Assembly (NCBI GenBank): GCA_903915485.1
Contig: CAIWTC010000115.1
Span: 1-15,778 of the forward strand
DNA: 15,778 bases
Direction of reading: 5' to 3'
From: an uncultured Ignavibacteriales bacterium
GTDB lineage: Bacteria > Bacteroidota > Ignavibacteria > Ignavibacteriales > Ignavibacteriaceae
In this document: positions 1 to 7,388 of the stretch, one piece after another
How positions within the stretch are numbered: position 1 is the first letter of the stretch
Layout: each line of letters starts with the position of its first letter
Notes under the pieces: generated by a model
Database searches by the model: none
Seen by the model: the letters and a program-made list of their open reading frames with translations, nothing else
What the model was told of the DNA's origin: nothing
Program-made: the position numbers and the translations under genes

Positions 1-1054
1 AAGTATCGCGAACGCATTGCAGAGTATTCTTATCTTTATATATATCATCACTATCAAGTTGAACTACAAACTTTCCTGCTTGACTGCTGTTGATTCCGAC
101 ATTCCAGCATCCTCCGATTCCCAAATCATTTTCGGTTGGGGTGATTAGTATTATCCGTGAATCAAGTTTCGCTAAATCAGAGACGCACTCTGTTGTTCCG
201 TCTGTTGAATGATTATCAATTACTATTAGATTAAAAGGGAAGTTGGTAATTTGACTGCAAACTGAAAGGATAGCATCTTTAATAGTATTAATTCTATTCT
301 TTACAGGGATTATAACTGAGACTTCCGTGGCAAAACTTTTGTCGAATTCCTCAATTTCTTTTGGAGGCTTTGTGATTAATGCGCCTACTCTGCCGAGATA
401 TGCCGTTTCTGCTTGTTCCATCTCGATTTGAACTTCTCTGTTCTTCGGGTCAACATAACTGAACATTATGGAATCTGAAATTGCGTTACTGCTATTTTCA
501 ATGCTGTAACAGGGTTCATTTAGGTGAAAAATATCAGCCAATTCTGAAATGCGCAAACGCAAGTCGTATAAACCGGCAAATTTGTAATTTGCATCTGCAT
601 TTTGAAAAACCCGGTTTGCAATTGCAGTGTTGAATAGGAGTACATTCCCAAAATCAAAGTCATCACGGATACTTCCTTGCTGATAGTTAATTAAACTATG
701 CAGTGTTTGGGCGGAGCATTCCGATTCATAGAAGTCAGAATATAAAATTCCACAATTGGTATCGCCGGCAACACTCAGCATACGCATTAATGAATTAGTG
801 CTGATGTTCACCGGTGCTGCGTTCTTTATTAAAACGAAGTAGGGCGTCTCGCAATTTTCTAAAATATCGCGAATAGTTTTTGACGATTCAGGGTGGTCTA
901 TTTGGATATGTTTATGCTTGGCGGGAATATCGGAGGTCTTGTTATTAGTCATGAAAAACACATCCCCAACCAGAGAGTCGGAGAGGGTGCTCAGCAATTG
1001 AGAATCCGGTGAAAAAATAGTCTTTCCAACGAGATAGAATGATACTTCCGGCAT
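1..1054 (-). CDS. Family 2 glycosyltransferase with extra N-terminal GT-A-like domain (3' end beyond window)
   Basis: An open minus-strand frame of 351 codons runs to the window edge without a stop, so the C-terminus is missing. A GT2 catalytic domain begins near residue 244 with 'EVSVIIPVKNR', followed by 'LIVIDNHSTDGT' (the nucleotide-binding strand) and 'VQLDSDD' at 331-337, the DxD metal/sugar-nucleotide motif. Family knowledge: such enzymes transfer a sugar from a nucleotide donor to a glycan or lipid acceptor on the cytoplasmic side. Residues 1-200 also resemble a GT-A fold: 'PYFVLIKNAAPVN' sits where a DxD strand would be, but without acidic residues, and 'GLYDLRLRISEL' resembles the acceptor-side ED/WxxRL region. 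The start is taken at 1054 because AGGGA lies 6 bp upstream. An in-frame ATG at 1072 would add six residues. The acceptor cannot be predicted. Confidence 0.88.
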   Translation of the reverse strand, partial: MPEVSFYLVGKTIFSPDSQLLSTLSDSLVGDVFFMTNNKTSDIPAKHKHIQIDHPESSKTIRDILENCETPYFVLIKNAAPVNISTNSLMRMLSVAGDTNCGILYSDFYESECSAQTLHSLINYQQGSIRDDFDFGNVLLFNTAIANRVFQNADANYKFAGLYDLRLRISELADIFHLNEPCYSIENSSNAISDSIMFSYVDPKNREVQIEMEQAETAYLGRVGALITKPPKEIEEFDKSFATEVSVIIPVKNRINTIKDAILSVCSQITNFPFNLIVIDNHSTDGTTECVSDLAKLDSRIILITPTENDLGIGGCWNVGINSSQAGKFVVQLDSDDIYKDKNTLQCVRDT

Positions 1055-1220
1055 GAAAAATCCCTGCAACATTAAAGAAAATTACTATATGTGATTTAGA
1101 TAATACAAAATTAAATATTTATTGTATTATATTAGGAAAAATTAATAAAATATTCTTAGAGTAGGATGATTATTTTGGGATTCTCTTACTGATTATACAG
1201 TAATTTAAGAAAGGTAAAGT
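1055..1220. promoter_or_regulatory. Divergent intergenic region between the glycosyltransferase and the small exported protein
   Basis: These 166 AT-rich bases separate two divergently transcribed genes and must hold the start signals of both, unless the genes are read from further away. No convincing -35/-10 pair or Bacteroidota TAnnTTTG box was found. A perfect 6-bp inverted repeat with a 6-nt spacer, TTACTGATTATACAGTAA, lies at 1186-1203, just before the ribosome-binding site of the plus-strand gene. It could be a small operator or a leader hairpin. AGAAAGG at 1208-1214, six bases before the ATG at 1221, is a good Shine-Dalgarno site. Confidence 0.4.
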
Positions 1221-1718
1221 ATGCGTGTTATATTATTTTTTATAGTCTTTACAGCGATTCAAAGTTTTGGATTTGCAAATTTACGGGGTGATACTACCCA
1301 GGTTGAGGATGAGGAGTTTTCTTATAAGAGCCGTGATTTAGTTGGAGTAGGGATGTGGACGGGTGCTGCGAGTGGTTCCGGCGCATCGGTTCGATTTAAT
1401 CCGGGTGGCAAAAATTTTATATTGCAACTAACCGGTTATTATTACAGCATGGACACAACTCAATCTTCTTCGATTGGCGTTGCAGGTATAGTTCCTCTTT
1501 ATTCGGACCATAGGTCCCGTTACTATGCAATGATGGCAGTTGCAAATTATGTTGATTCCGGTCTCAAGTCAAGAAATAGAATAGGCGCGAGTTTGGGCGC
1601 GGAATGGATGGCCTGGAACCGTCTTTCATTAAATATTACCATTGATGTGTTTACCTGGTTTGATGATGGAACAAAAATATCTCCGCTTGCTTCTGCCGGT
1701 GTTTATGTTTATATCTAA
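1221..1718 (+). CDS. Small exported protein, probably an outer-membrane beta-barrel-like protein (unknown function)
   Basis: 165 residues. The N-terminus has a signal peptide: a short basic start, then a hydrophobic stretch ending around 'SFGFAN' near residue 20. The mature part alternates aromatic/hydrophobic with polar residues and is rich in Gly, Tyr and Ser, for example 'NFILQLTGYYYSM', 'YYAMMAVANYV', 'RLSLNITIDVFTWF' and a C-terminal 'SAGVYVYI'. That pattern suggests amphipathic beta strands and fits a small outer-membrane barrel, although the final residue is Ile and not the usual Phe. No enzymatic motif is visible and I do not recognise the family. The start has a good ribosome-binding site (AGAAAGG, 6 bp spacing). 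It stands alone, with a hairpin terminator about 90 bp downstream, so it is probably monocistronic. Confidence 0.75.
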   Translation: MRVILFFIVFTAIQSFGFANLRGDTTQVEDEEFSYKSRDLVGVGMWTGAASGSGASVRFNPGGKNFILQLTGYYYSMDTTQSSSIGVAGIVPLYSDHRSRYYAMMAVANYVDSGLKSRNRIGASLGAEWMAWNRLSLNITIDVFTWFDDGTKISPLASAGVYVYI

Positions 1719-1750
1719 AGGGTGATTAGATTAGGCGGCAAAATGCTATA

Positions 1751-1789
1751 TGTGAGGACTCAACAATAAACATGTACATATGCCTCACA
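1751..1789. repeat. Inverted repeat TGTGAGG...CCTCACA
   Basis: A perfect 7-bp inverted repeat (1751-1757 and 1783-1789) encloses 25 bases that themselves contain the palindrome ATGTACAT. It lies between the stop of the small exported protein and the terminator hairpin at 1811-1838. It could be a 3'-UTR stem-loop of that transcript. It has no U-tract and is probably not a terminator by itself. Confidence 0.3.
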
Positions 1790-1810
1790 ATATTTTATAA
1801 GAATATTATT

Positions 1811-1846
1811 AAAGCAGTATCGTAATTGATACTGCTTTAATTTTTT
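1811..1846 (+). terminator. Rho-independent terminator at a convergent gene junction
   Basis: The arms 1811-1821 and 1828-1838 form a perfect 11-bp stem (AAAGCAGTATC / GATACTGCTTT) with a 6-nt loop, followed on the plus strand by AATTTTTT. This is a good intrinsic terminator for the gene ending at 1718. The right arm overlaps the uvrA stop codon (1837-1839), and on the minus strand the hairpin is followed only by AATAATATTC, so termination of uvrA here would be weaker. The stem shares the core AGCAGTAT with the hairpin after prfA (9607-9637). Confidence 0.8.
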
Positions 1847-4623
1847 AAAACATCCTTCAGGTATTTTCCTGTCCAGGAATTCTTGCACTTGACAATATCT
1901 TCAGGCGTGCCTGTTACTACAATTTCACCGCCCCGGTCACCTGCTTCGGGACCCATCTCTATTACATGGTCTGCACACTTAATGATTTCAAGGTTATGCT
2001 CGATAATTACTACGGAGTGTCCCTTTTTAATCAACATCTGAAAGCAATTTATTAGCTTCTGAATATCATCATAATGTAGGCCTGTCGTAGGTTCATCAAA
2101 TATGTATAATGTTTTTTGAGAATCATTTTGCGAAGTCAGTTTAGTGGCAAGTTTTACGCGCTGGGCCTCTCCGCCTGAAAGTGTGTTTGACGGCTGACCT
2201 AATTGAATATATCCGAGACCAACTTCTGATAAAGTCCTTAATAGATTCAATAGACGGTTATGACCATGGAAGAACTCAACTGCTTCATCAACGGTCATGT
2301 TCAGCACATCAACTACATTTTTACCTCTGTAGTGAACATCGCGAACATCTTTTTTAAATCTTGTTCCTTTGCAACTTTCGCATTCTAAATATAAATCAGC
2401 AAGGAACTGCATCTCAACTTTAATGAATCCGTCACCCTGACAATCCTCGCATCTGCCGCCGGGGACATTGAATGAAAAGAATCCGGGTTTGTATCCCCGC
2501 GATGATGCTGCATGTGTGGCGGCAAAAATATCTCTTATAATCTCAAAGGCCTTTATATAGCTTATCGGATTTGAGCGCGGTGTTTTACCAATAGATGATT
2601 GGTCAACTATTTCGATATCCTTTATATACTGCATACCGTCAATATTGCTCAAGTGGCCTATTGAAGAGGGATTCATGCCGAAGTGTTTGGCAATATTCCC
2701 ATAAAGCACATTGTGAACCAAAGAACTTTTGCCTGAACCGCTAACTCCGGTAACGACCACAAATTTATTCAAAGGGATTTTTACGCTGATATCTTTTAAG
2801 TTATTTTCGAATGCTCCTTCGATTGTAATATAATTTGATTCCGAAATATCTCTAATGTTTGGTAGAGGAATTCGCTTCCTGCCTGATAAATAATCTCCCG
2901 TTAATGAGTTGTTCCCTTCGGAAATAATCTCGTCAAAATTTCCCTGGAAAATTATTTCACCTCCATGTTTTCCGGCGCGGGGACCGACATCCACAATCAT
3001 GTCTGCTTCCCTCATCATCTCAGGGTCGTGCTCTACGACGAGTACTGTGTTTCCTAAGTCGCGTAAGTTTTTCAGAATCTTAATAAGTTTTGCGTTATCT
3101 CTCGGATGCAAACCAATACTTGGTTCATCTAATACATACAATGTTCCAACCAATGCGGAACCCAATGCTGTTGCAAGGTTTATCCTTTGTGTTTCGCCTC
3201 CCGATAAAGTAGAACTGTATCTGTCCAAAGTCAGGTAGCCAAGACCCACATCATTAAGGTAACTTAATCGTTTGATGATTTCCTTAATTGCTAAATCGGC
3301 GATCTTAGCATCGTAACTGGAAAGCACGAGTGACTTAAAAAATATCAAGCATTTATTGATAGGCATTTTAGTTACATCATAAATTGAATTATCTCCAATT
3401 TTAACCTGAAGTGCTTCTCTTCTGAGTCGTCCTCCGTTACACGCTGTGCAGACAGTATATCCGTTATATCTGCTTAACATGATGCGGATATGCATCTTGT
3501 AATTATCTTCTTTTAAGGCCTCGAAAAATTTATCTAGTCCGATAAACTTTCCAAACCCGGTTTTGATAAACTTAACTTGTGTTTCGGTAAGTTCGCGGAA
3601 GGGGACATCAACGGGTATTTTATATTTGCTCGCATTTTGAATCAGATCGCGATTATATTTACTAAAACGCAATCCTCTCCAAGGGGCGATTGCGCCATCA
3701 ACAATGGATAGACTTGGATTAGGGATAACCAGGTTCATATCAATCCCCACAACTTTGCTAAACCCTTGGCATACCGGGCAAGCACCAAACGGGTTATTGA
3801 ATGAAAAGAATCTTGGTTCGGGTTCTTCATATCGTATCCCGCAGCACTCGTAGTATTTATTATGTTCGCGGATTGTGGAATCTTCCTGGTTAATAAGAAC
3901 AATTCTGCTTTCACCTTCTCGAAATGCAATTTCGATTGAATCGGCAAGTTTGTCTCTCATTTTTCCTTTGGAGATTTTGAATCTTTCGACAACGATATAA
4001 ATCCCTTCTTTGGAATCCGGGAGGAAATTTTCTTCCGAAAGGTCAATGAATTTACCTTTATAGTAAATTCTGAAAAACCCCCGTTTTTTTATTAAGTCAA
4101 TTTCATCTTTTATTTTCCTGCCTTCATGTGCATGAAGAGGAAAACCAAGCATCCACTTGCTGCCTATTTCTTGTGACTCAATATCTTCAATGACAGTAGT
4201 CATTGACGCTTTTGTTACAATTTTGTTGCAGTTTATGCAGAAGGTTTTTCCGACTCTTGCAAAAATAAGGCGCAGATAGTCGTAAATCTCTGTAGTTGTC
4301 CCGACCGTTGAACGGCTATTTCTTAAAGTAGTTTTTTGTTCAATAGCAACAGCGGGACTTATACCTAAAATTAAATCCACATCAGGTTTATGCATTCTTT
4401 CCAGGAACTGCCTTGCGTAGGAAGAAAGACTTTCGACATACCGCCGCTGACCTTCGGCAAAAATAGTATCAAACACTAACGAAGTTTTCCCGCTGCCGCT
4501 GACACCTGTGACAACCACTAATTGCCCGCGTGGAATTTCGATACTTATATTTTTAAGGTTGTGTTCTCTTGCACCTTGAACTATAATCTTTTTTTGGTCT
4601 TTTACGCCTTTTACTTGAATCAT
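1837..4623 (-). CDS. uvrA: UvrABC excinuclease subunit A (UvrA)
   Basis: 928 residues, close to the 940 of E. coli UvrA. UvrA dimerises, scans DNA for bulky lesions and loads UvrB in nucleotide excision repair. Both ABC ATPase halves are complete: Walker A 'GVSGSGKT' at 40-47 and 'GVSGSGKSS' near 626; ABC signatures 'LSGGETQR' near 471 and 'LSGGEAQR' near 814; Walker B 'LYVLDEPSIGLHPRD' and 'LYIFDEPTTGLH'. The C-terminal zinc finger is intact (CEDC near 722, CESC near 747). The zinc module before 'GACPVC' (C282, C285) is odd: where the family has CxxC, this protein has adjacent C260-C261. An N-terminal CINC pair is at 129-132. The ATG start at 4623 fits the family N-terminus. It is divergent from the kinase gene, with 146 bp between the two chosen starts. 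No LexA-like box was recognised. Confidence 0.98.
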   Translation of the reverse strand: MIQVKGVKDQKKIIVQGAREHNLKNISIEIPRGQLVVVTGVSGSGKTSLVFDTIFAEGQRRYVESLSSYARQFLERMHKPDVDLILGISPAVAIEQKTTLRNSRSTVGTTTEIYDYLRLIFARVGKTFCINCNKIVTKASMTTVIEDIESQEIGSKWMLGFPLHAHEGRKIKDEIDLIKKRGFFRIYYKGKFIDLSEENFLPDSKEGIYIVVERFKISKGKMRDKLADSIEIAFREGESRIVLINQEDSTIREHNKYYECCGIRYEEPEPRFFSFNNPFGACPVCQGFSKVVGIDMNLVIPNPSLSIVDGAIAPWRGLRFSKYNRDLIQNASKYKIPVDVPFRELTETQVKFIKTGFGKFIGLDKFFEALKEDNYKMHIRIMLSRYNGYTVCTACNGGRLRREALQVKIGDNSIYDVTKMPINKCLIFFKSLVLSSYDAKIADLAIKEIIKRLSYLNDVGLGYLTLDRYSSTLSGGETQRINLATALGSALVGTLYVLDEPSIGLHPRDNAKLIKILKNLRDLGNTVLVVEHDPEMMREADMIVDVGPRAGKHGGEIIFQGNFDEIISEGNNSLTGDYLSGRKRIPLPNIRDISESNYITIEGAFENNLKDISVKIPLNKFVVVTGVSGSGKSSLVHNVLYGNIAKHFGMNPSSIGHLSNIDGMQYIKDIEIVDQSSIGKTPRSNPISYIKAFEIIRDIFAATHAASSRGYKPGFFSFNVPGGRCEDCQGDGFIKVEMQFLADLYLECESCKGTRFKKDVRDVHYRGKNVVDVLNMTVDEAVEFFHGHNRLLNLLRTLSEVGLGYIQLGQPSNTLSGGEAQRVKLATKLTSQNDSQKTLYIFDEPTTGLHYDDIQKLINCFQMLIKKGHSVVIIEHNLEIIKCADHVIEMGPEAGDRGGEIVVTGTPEDIVKCKNSWTGKYLKDVLKN

Positions 4624-4720
4624 ACTTTATTTTTTGTTTAAATCATTCTAATATCTAAGCAAAATACAACCGAGATATTTTTAAACAAAAAAAATGGGCG
4701 ATAAATATTGCAAGATTTGA

Positions 4721-4728
4721 TATTTTTG
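4721..4728 (+). promoter_or_regulatory. Possible Bacteroidota-type -7 box (TATTTTTG) before the kinase gene
   Basis: TATTTTTG matches the Bacteroidota sigma-factor -7 consensus TAnnTTTG. It lies about 40 bp before the ATG at 4770, a plausible distance. I see no matching TTTG/TTG -33 element at the expected spacing, so support is weak. If real, transcription would begin after the GTG at 4728, which argues for 4770 as the true start. Confidence 0.25.
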
Positions 4729-4769
4729 TGGATAATTTATACGGATTAAATACCTATTTCGAAAGAAGA

Positions 4770-6542
4770 ATGAAAAAAGTCCAATCTTATGAAATAATTT
4801 CAACAATCGGCTCAGGCGGAATGGGAGTCGTTTACTTGGCAAAGCATGTACTTCAAAATAAGGTATATGCTCTGAAATCATTATTCCCGCAGTTCAATGC
4901 TGACCCGGTTACCCGGCAAAGATTTGAAAATGAAGCAGTAATCCTAAGTAAGTTATCCCACCGTAATATTTTACAAGTTTTTGATTTCTTCGAATTCGAA
5001 GGTTCTCTTTTCATTGTAATGGAGTACATTGAAGGTAGGTCGCTGGCTAAATTCATTTCATCAGAAATAGGACCAATCCCATTCCAAAAAGCACTTCCAA
5101 TATTTTTACAAATTTTAGATGGCGTAGAGCATGCTCATCAAAATGATATTATACATCGTGACATCAAACCGAGCAATATCATTATTACTAACGAGCCTGT
5201 TGTAAAAGTTAGTGATTTCGGAATAGCTAAGAGCGAAACGCAAAATAAATTAACGGGAACAGGTACACAGCTTGGAACTGTTATATATATGAGTCCCGAG
5301 CAGATACGGGGCGAATCAGCAACAAAGCAAAGTGATATCTATAGTTTAGGAATTACACTCTATGAAATGCTTGCAGGCAAGACACCTTTCTATTCTGAAG
5401 TTGAAATCCCTGAATTTCGATTGATGGAAATGATTGTGTATCAGGCAATTCCTGACCCAAGAACATTTTATCCATATATCCCTCAGCAGTTGATTGATAT
5501 CATAAACAAAGCAGTCTCAAAAGAGCCTGCACAGCGGTATAATGATGTGCATGAACTAAGAGCAGAGATTTTATCTTTTCTGCATGTGTCTTCATCGGCA
5601 TCAGAGGCAACCGCTGAACACCTTCAGGAAGAATTGTACAAGGCTCAGGTTTATACTAACCCGCCAACTTCGAAGATGAAAGAGACCTCTGAGTATAGTA
5701 CTCACTCAACTCCAAGTACTAGTCCAATTCAAGATAAACCAGGTCGCAGAAGTTATACACCATTTGTGGTTATTTTCGGAGTTTTAATAATACTTGGCAT
5801 CGTGGGGTTTTTTTTGAAAGATAGACTGTTTAACAAAAAACTGACTCTAGATAAATCAGATACTCTCATCATTTTTGCACAAAAACAGGATATGGCTTTA
5901 ATTGAAACGGGGCAGTATATGATGGGAAGTAATTTACTCGAAAATGAAAAACCAATTCATCAAGTTGTGTTGGATAGTTTTTGGATGGATAAAAATGAAA
6001 TTACGGTACTTCAGTATAAAGAGTTTTGTAATTCCACAAAAACCAAAATGCCCACTGAGCCAAGTTGGGGATGGCGGGATGATTATCCTATTGTGAATGT
6101 AAGTTGGCATGATGCGAACAATTATGCAAAGTGGTCAGGTAAAAGACTGCCAACAGAAGCCGAGTGGGAGTATGCGGCGCGGGGAGCAAAAAAAGGGAGC
6201 GGTGCAAGATACAGCGGCGGAGCTAATTTAGATATTTTAGGCTGGGTATTTGATAATGCAGGGTTTTGCGCACATCCTGTAAAAACTAAGAAGCCTAATG
6301 AACTTGGATTGTTTGATTTGAGCGGAAATGTTTGGGAATGGTGCACTGATGGATTTGTTCCTACTTATCCTAATGAACAATCTGTTACAAACCCGGTCAT
6401 TCAAGGCGAAGAGCTAAAGGTAATTCGCGGAGGCTCATGGTTCTTTGATGAAACGAGCGCGCGCGTTACTAATAGAAGAGGCGAGCAGCCTGACACAAAG
6501 AATTTTACTATTGGATTTAGATGTGTAGTTTCCAGGAAATAA
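4770..6542 (+). CDS. Membrane Ser/Thr protein kinase (Hanks type) fused to a C-terminal FGE-sulfatase-type domain
   Basis: 590 residues from the ATG at 4770. An in-frame GTG at 4728 would add 14 residues; I prefer 4770 because GAAAGAAG precedes it and the kinase fold begins at once. The kinase domain covers residues about 7-270: Gly-rich loop 'GSGGMGVVY', catalytic K36, 'HRDIKPSN' at 129-136, DFG at 149-151, activation-segment 'SPE' at 175-177. All key catalytic residues are present. A Ser/Thr/Pro-rich linker (about 275-328) leads to one membrane segment (about 331-349). Residues about 375-590 form an FGE/SUMF1-type domain ('RLPTEAEWEYAARG', 'LSGNVWEWC', 'RGGSW', 'IGFRC'). The region after 'RGGSW' lacks the paired catalytic cysteines of true formylglycine-generating enzymes, so it probably binds a ligand. 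I infer a receptor kinase with the kinase inside and the FGE domain outside, although basic residues flank the membrane segment on both sides. It may be cotranscribed with the next gene (42 bp gap). Confidence 0.93.
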   Translation: MKKVQSYEIISTIGSGGMGVVYLAKHVLQNKVYALKSLFPQFNADPVTRQRFENEAVILSKLSHRNILQVFDFFEFEGSLFIVMEYIEGRSLAKFISSEIGPIPFQKALPIFLQILDGVEHAHQNDIIHRDIKPSNIIITNEPVVKVSDFGIAKSETQNKLTGTGTQLGTVIYMSPEQIRGESATKQSDIYSLGITLYEMLAGKTPFYSEVEIPEFRLMEMIVYQAIPDPRTFYPYIPQQLIDIINKAVSKEPAQRYNDVHELRAEILSFLHVSSSASEATAEHLQEELYKAQVYTNPPTSKMKETSEYSTHSTPSTSPIQDKPGRRSYTPFVVIFGVLIILGIVGFFLKDRLFNKKLTLDKSDTLIIFAQKQDMALIETGQYMMGSNLLENEKPIHQVVLDSFWMDKNEITVLQYKEFCNSTKTKMPTEPSWGWRDDYPIVNVSWHDANNYAKWSGKRLPTEAEWEYAARGAKKGSGARYSGGANLDILGWVFDNAGFCAHPVKTKKPNELGLFDLSGNVWEWCTDGFVPTYPNEQSVTNPVIQGEELKVIRGGSWFFDETSARVTNRRGEQPDTKNFTIGFRCVVSRK

Positions 6543-6584
6543 AGAGTGATGATAATTTGAATAATATAATACCGTTCGAGAATT

Positions 6585-7388
6585 ATGCTCAAAATTAATA
6601 AATTGATTTTAATCATATTTGTGGTGTTTTCAATTTCCCACATTGCTTATTCATCGGCTTTAATGGCTGATTCAGTATATTCATTTTTGGGATATCAGCT
6701 ACAGGTTTGCGGGGGTTTTGGTGAACCTGGGAAGATAATGCTATATAAAAATGGCGCTCTCATGGATACAAAAGAATATGAAATTGAGGTCGCCAACATT
6801 GAGGTTACTTCATTTGAAAAAAATGGAACAACTAAAATTGTAGCTACCTTATACTCCGGAGGGGCTCACTGCTGTTACAGCATTTCTGTGCTTAATATTG
6901 TTAGTGATAAGCTGTTTGAAATTGCAAAGATGGAAATAGGTAACATTTCATTCAGAATTAAAGATTTAGATAACGATGGAATTAAAGAACTTGTAACTTA
7001 TGATGACCGTTTTGCCTATGCGTTCTCCTGCTTTGCGGACTCGAGATTTATGCTTGCAATATATCACTTGCAGAACGGTTCGTTTGTTAAGGATAATGTT
7101 CGTTTCATGGATTTTGTTCTGAAAGATATCGAGGATTTGAAGTCTGAACTTGTGCCAATAATTACGAGTAAAATTGACTGCAGAAATAAACAGGATGGCT
7201 CACTCGAAAAAATGAAGTCACTGCTTGCTGCAATTGCCGGCAGTTATTATATGATTGGCGAGGTCAATAAAGGCTTTTCTATTATTGATAATTTCTATAA
7301 GTGCAGCGATAAGGAAGAATTTATTAAGGCAATAAAATCTTCGTTAGTGTATGTTGCTCCGAGCGACCAAAACTCAGTAGCGAAATAA
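6585..7388 (+). CDS. Exported protein with FG-GAP/VCBS-like calcium-binding motif
   Basis: 267 residues. A basic N-terminus and hydrophobic stretch (residues 5-24, ending 'AYSSA') form a signal peptide. Two visible motifs are 'SGGAHCCYSI' (91-100) and 'DLDNDGIKEL' (127-136). The latter has the DxDxDGxxE calcium-loop pattern of FG-GAP/VCBS repeats, and the pairing of 'GGAHCC' with a following DxDGxxE loop recurs in uncharacterised exported bacterial proteins with one or two FG-GAP-like blades. The remaining C-terminal half (from about 175) looks helical, with no recognised domain. There are several Cys residues (42, 96, 97, 149, 199, 240), so disulfides are possible. Its function is unknown; binding to protein or sugar is the usual role of such blades. 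It lies between the receptor kinase and a glycosyltransferase, and its TAA overlaps the next ATG by one base, implying translational coupling. Confidence 0.8.
   Translation: MLKINKLILIIFVVFSISHIAYSSALMADSVYSFLGYQLQVCGGFGEPGKIMLYKNGALMDTKEYEIEVANIEVTSFEKNGTTKIVATLYSGGAHCCYSISVLNIVSDKLFEIAKMEIGNISFRIKDLDNDGIKELVTYDDRFAYAFSCFADSRFMLAIYHLQNGSFVKDNVRFMDFVLKDIEDLKSELVPIITSKIDCRNKQDGSLEKMKSLLAAIAGSYYMIGEVNKGFSIIDNFYKCSDKEEFIKAIKSSLVYVAPSDQNSVAK

Noticed and set aside
2909..3238. 109-codon plus-strand frame inside uvrA
   Set aside because: It lies wholly antisense to the conserved ATPase region of uvrA, has no ribosome-binding site and a Ser/Pro-rich composition typical of shadow frames.
4728..4769. 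GTG start at 4728 for the kinase, adding 14 residues
   Set aside because: The ATG at 4770 has a purine-rich GAAAGAAG before it and begins right at the kinase fold. The extra residues match nothing typical of the family, and a possible -7 box overlaps the GTG.
5895..6539. FGE-type domain as an active formylglycine-generating enzyme
   Set aside because: The paired active-site cysteines expected between 'RGGSW' and 'GFRC' are absent, and no sulfatase gene is nearby.
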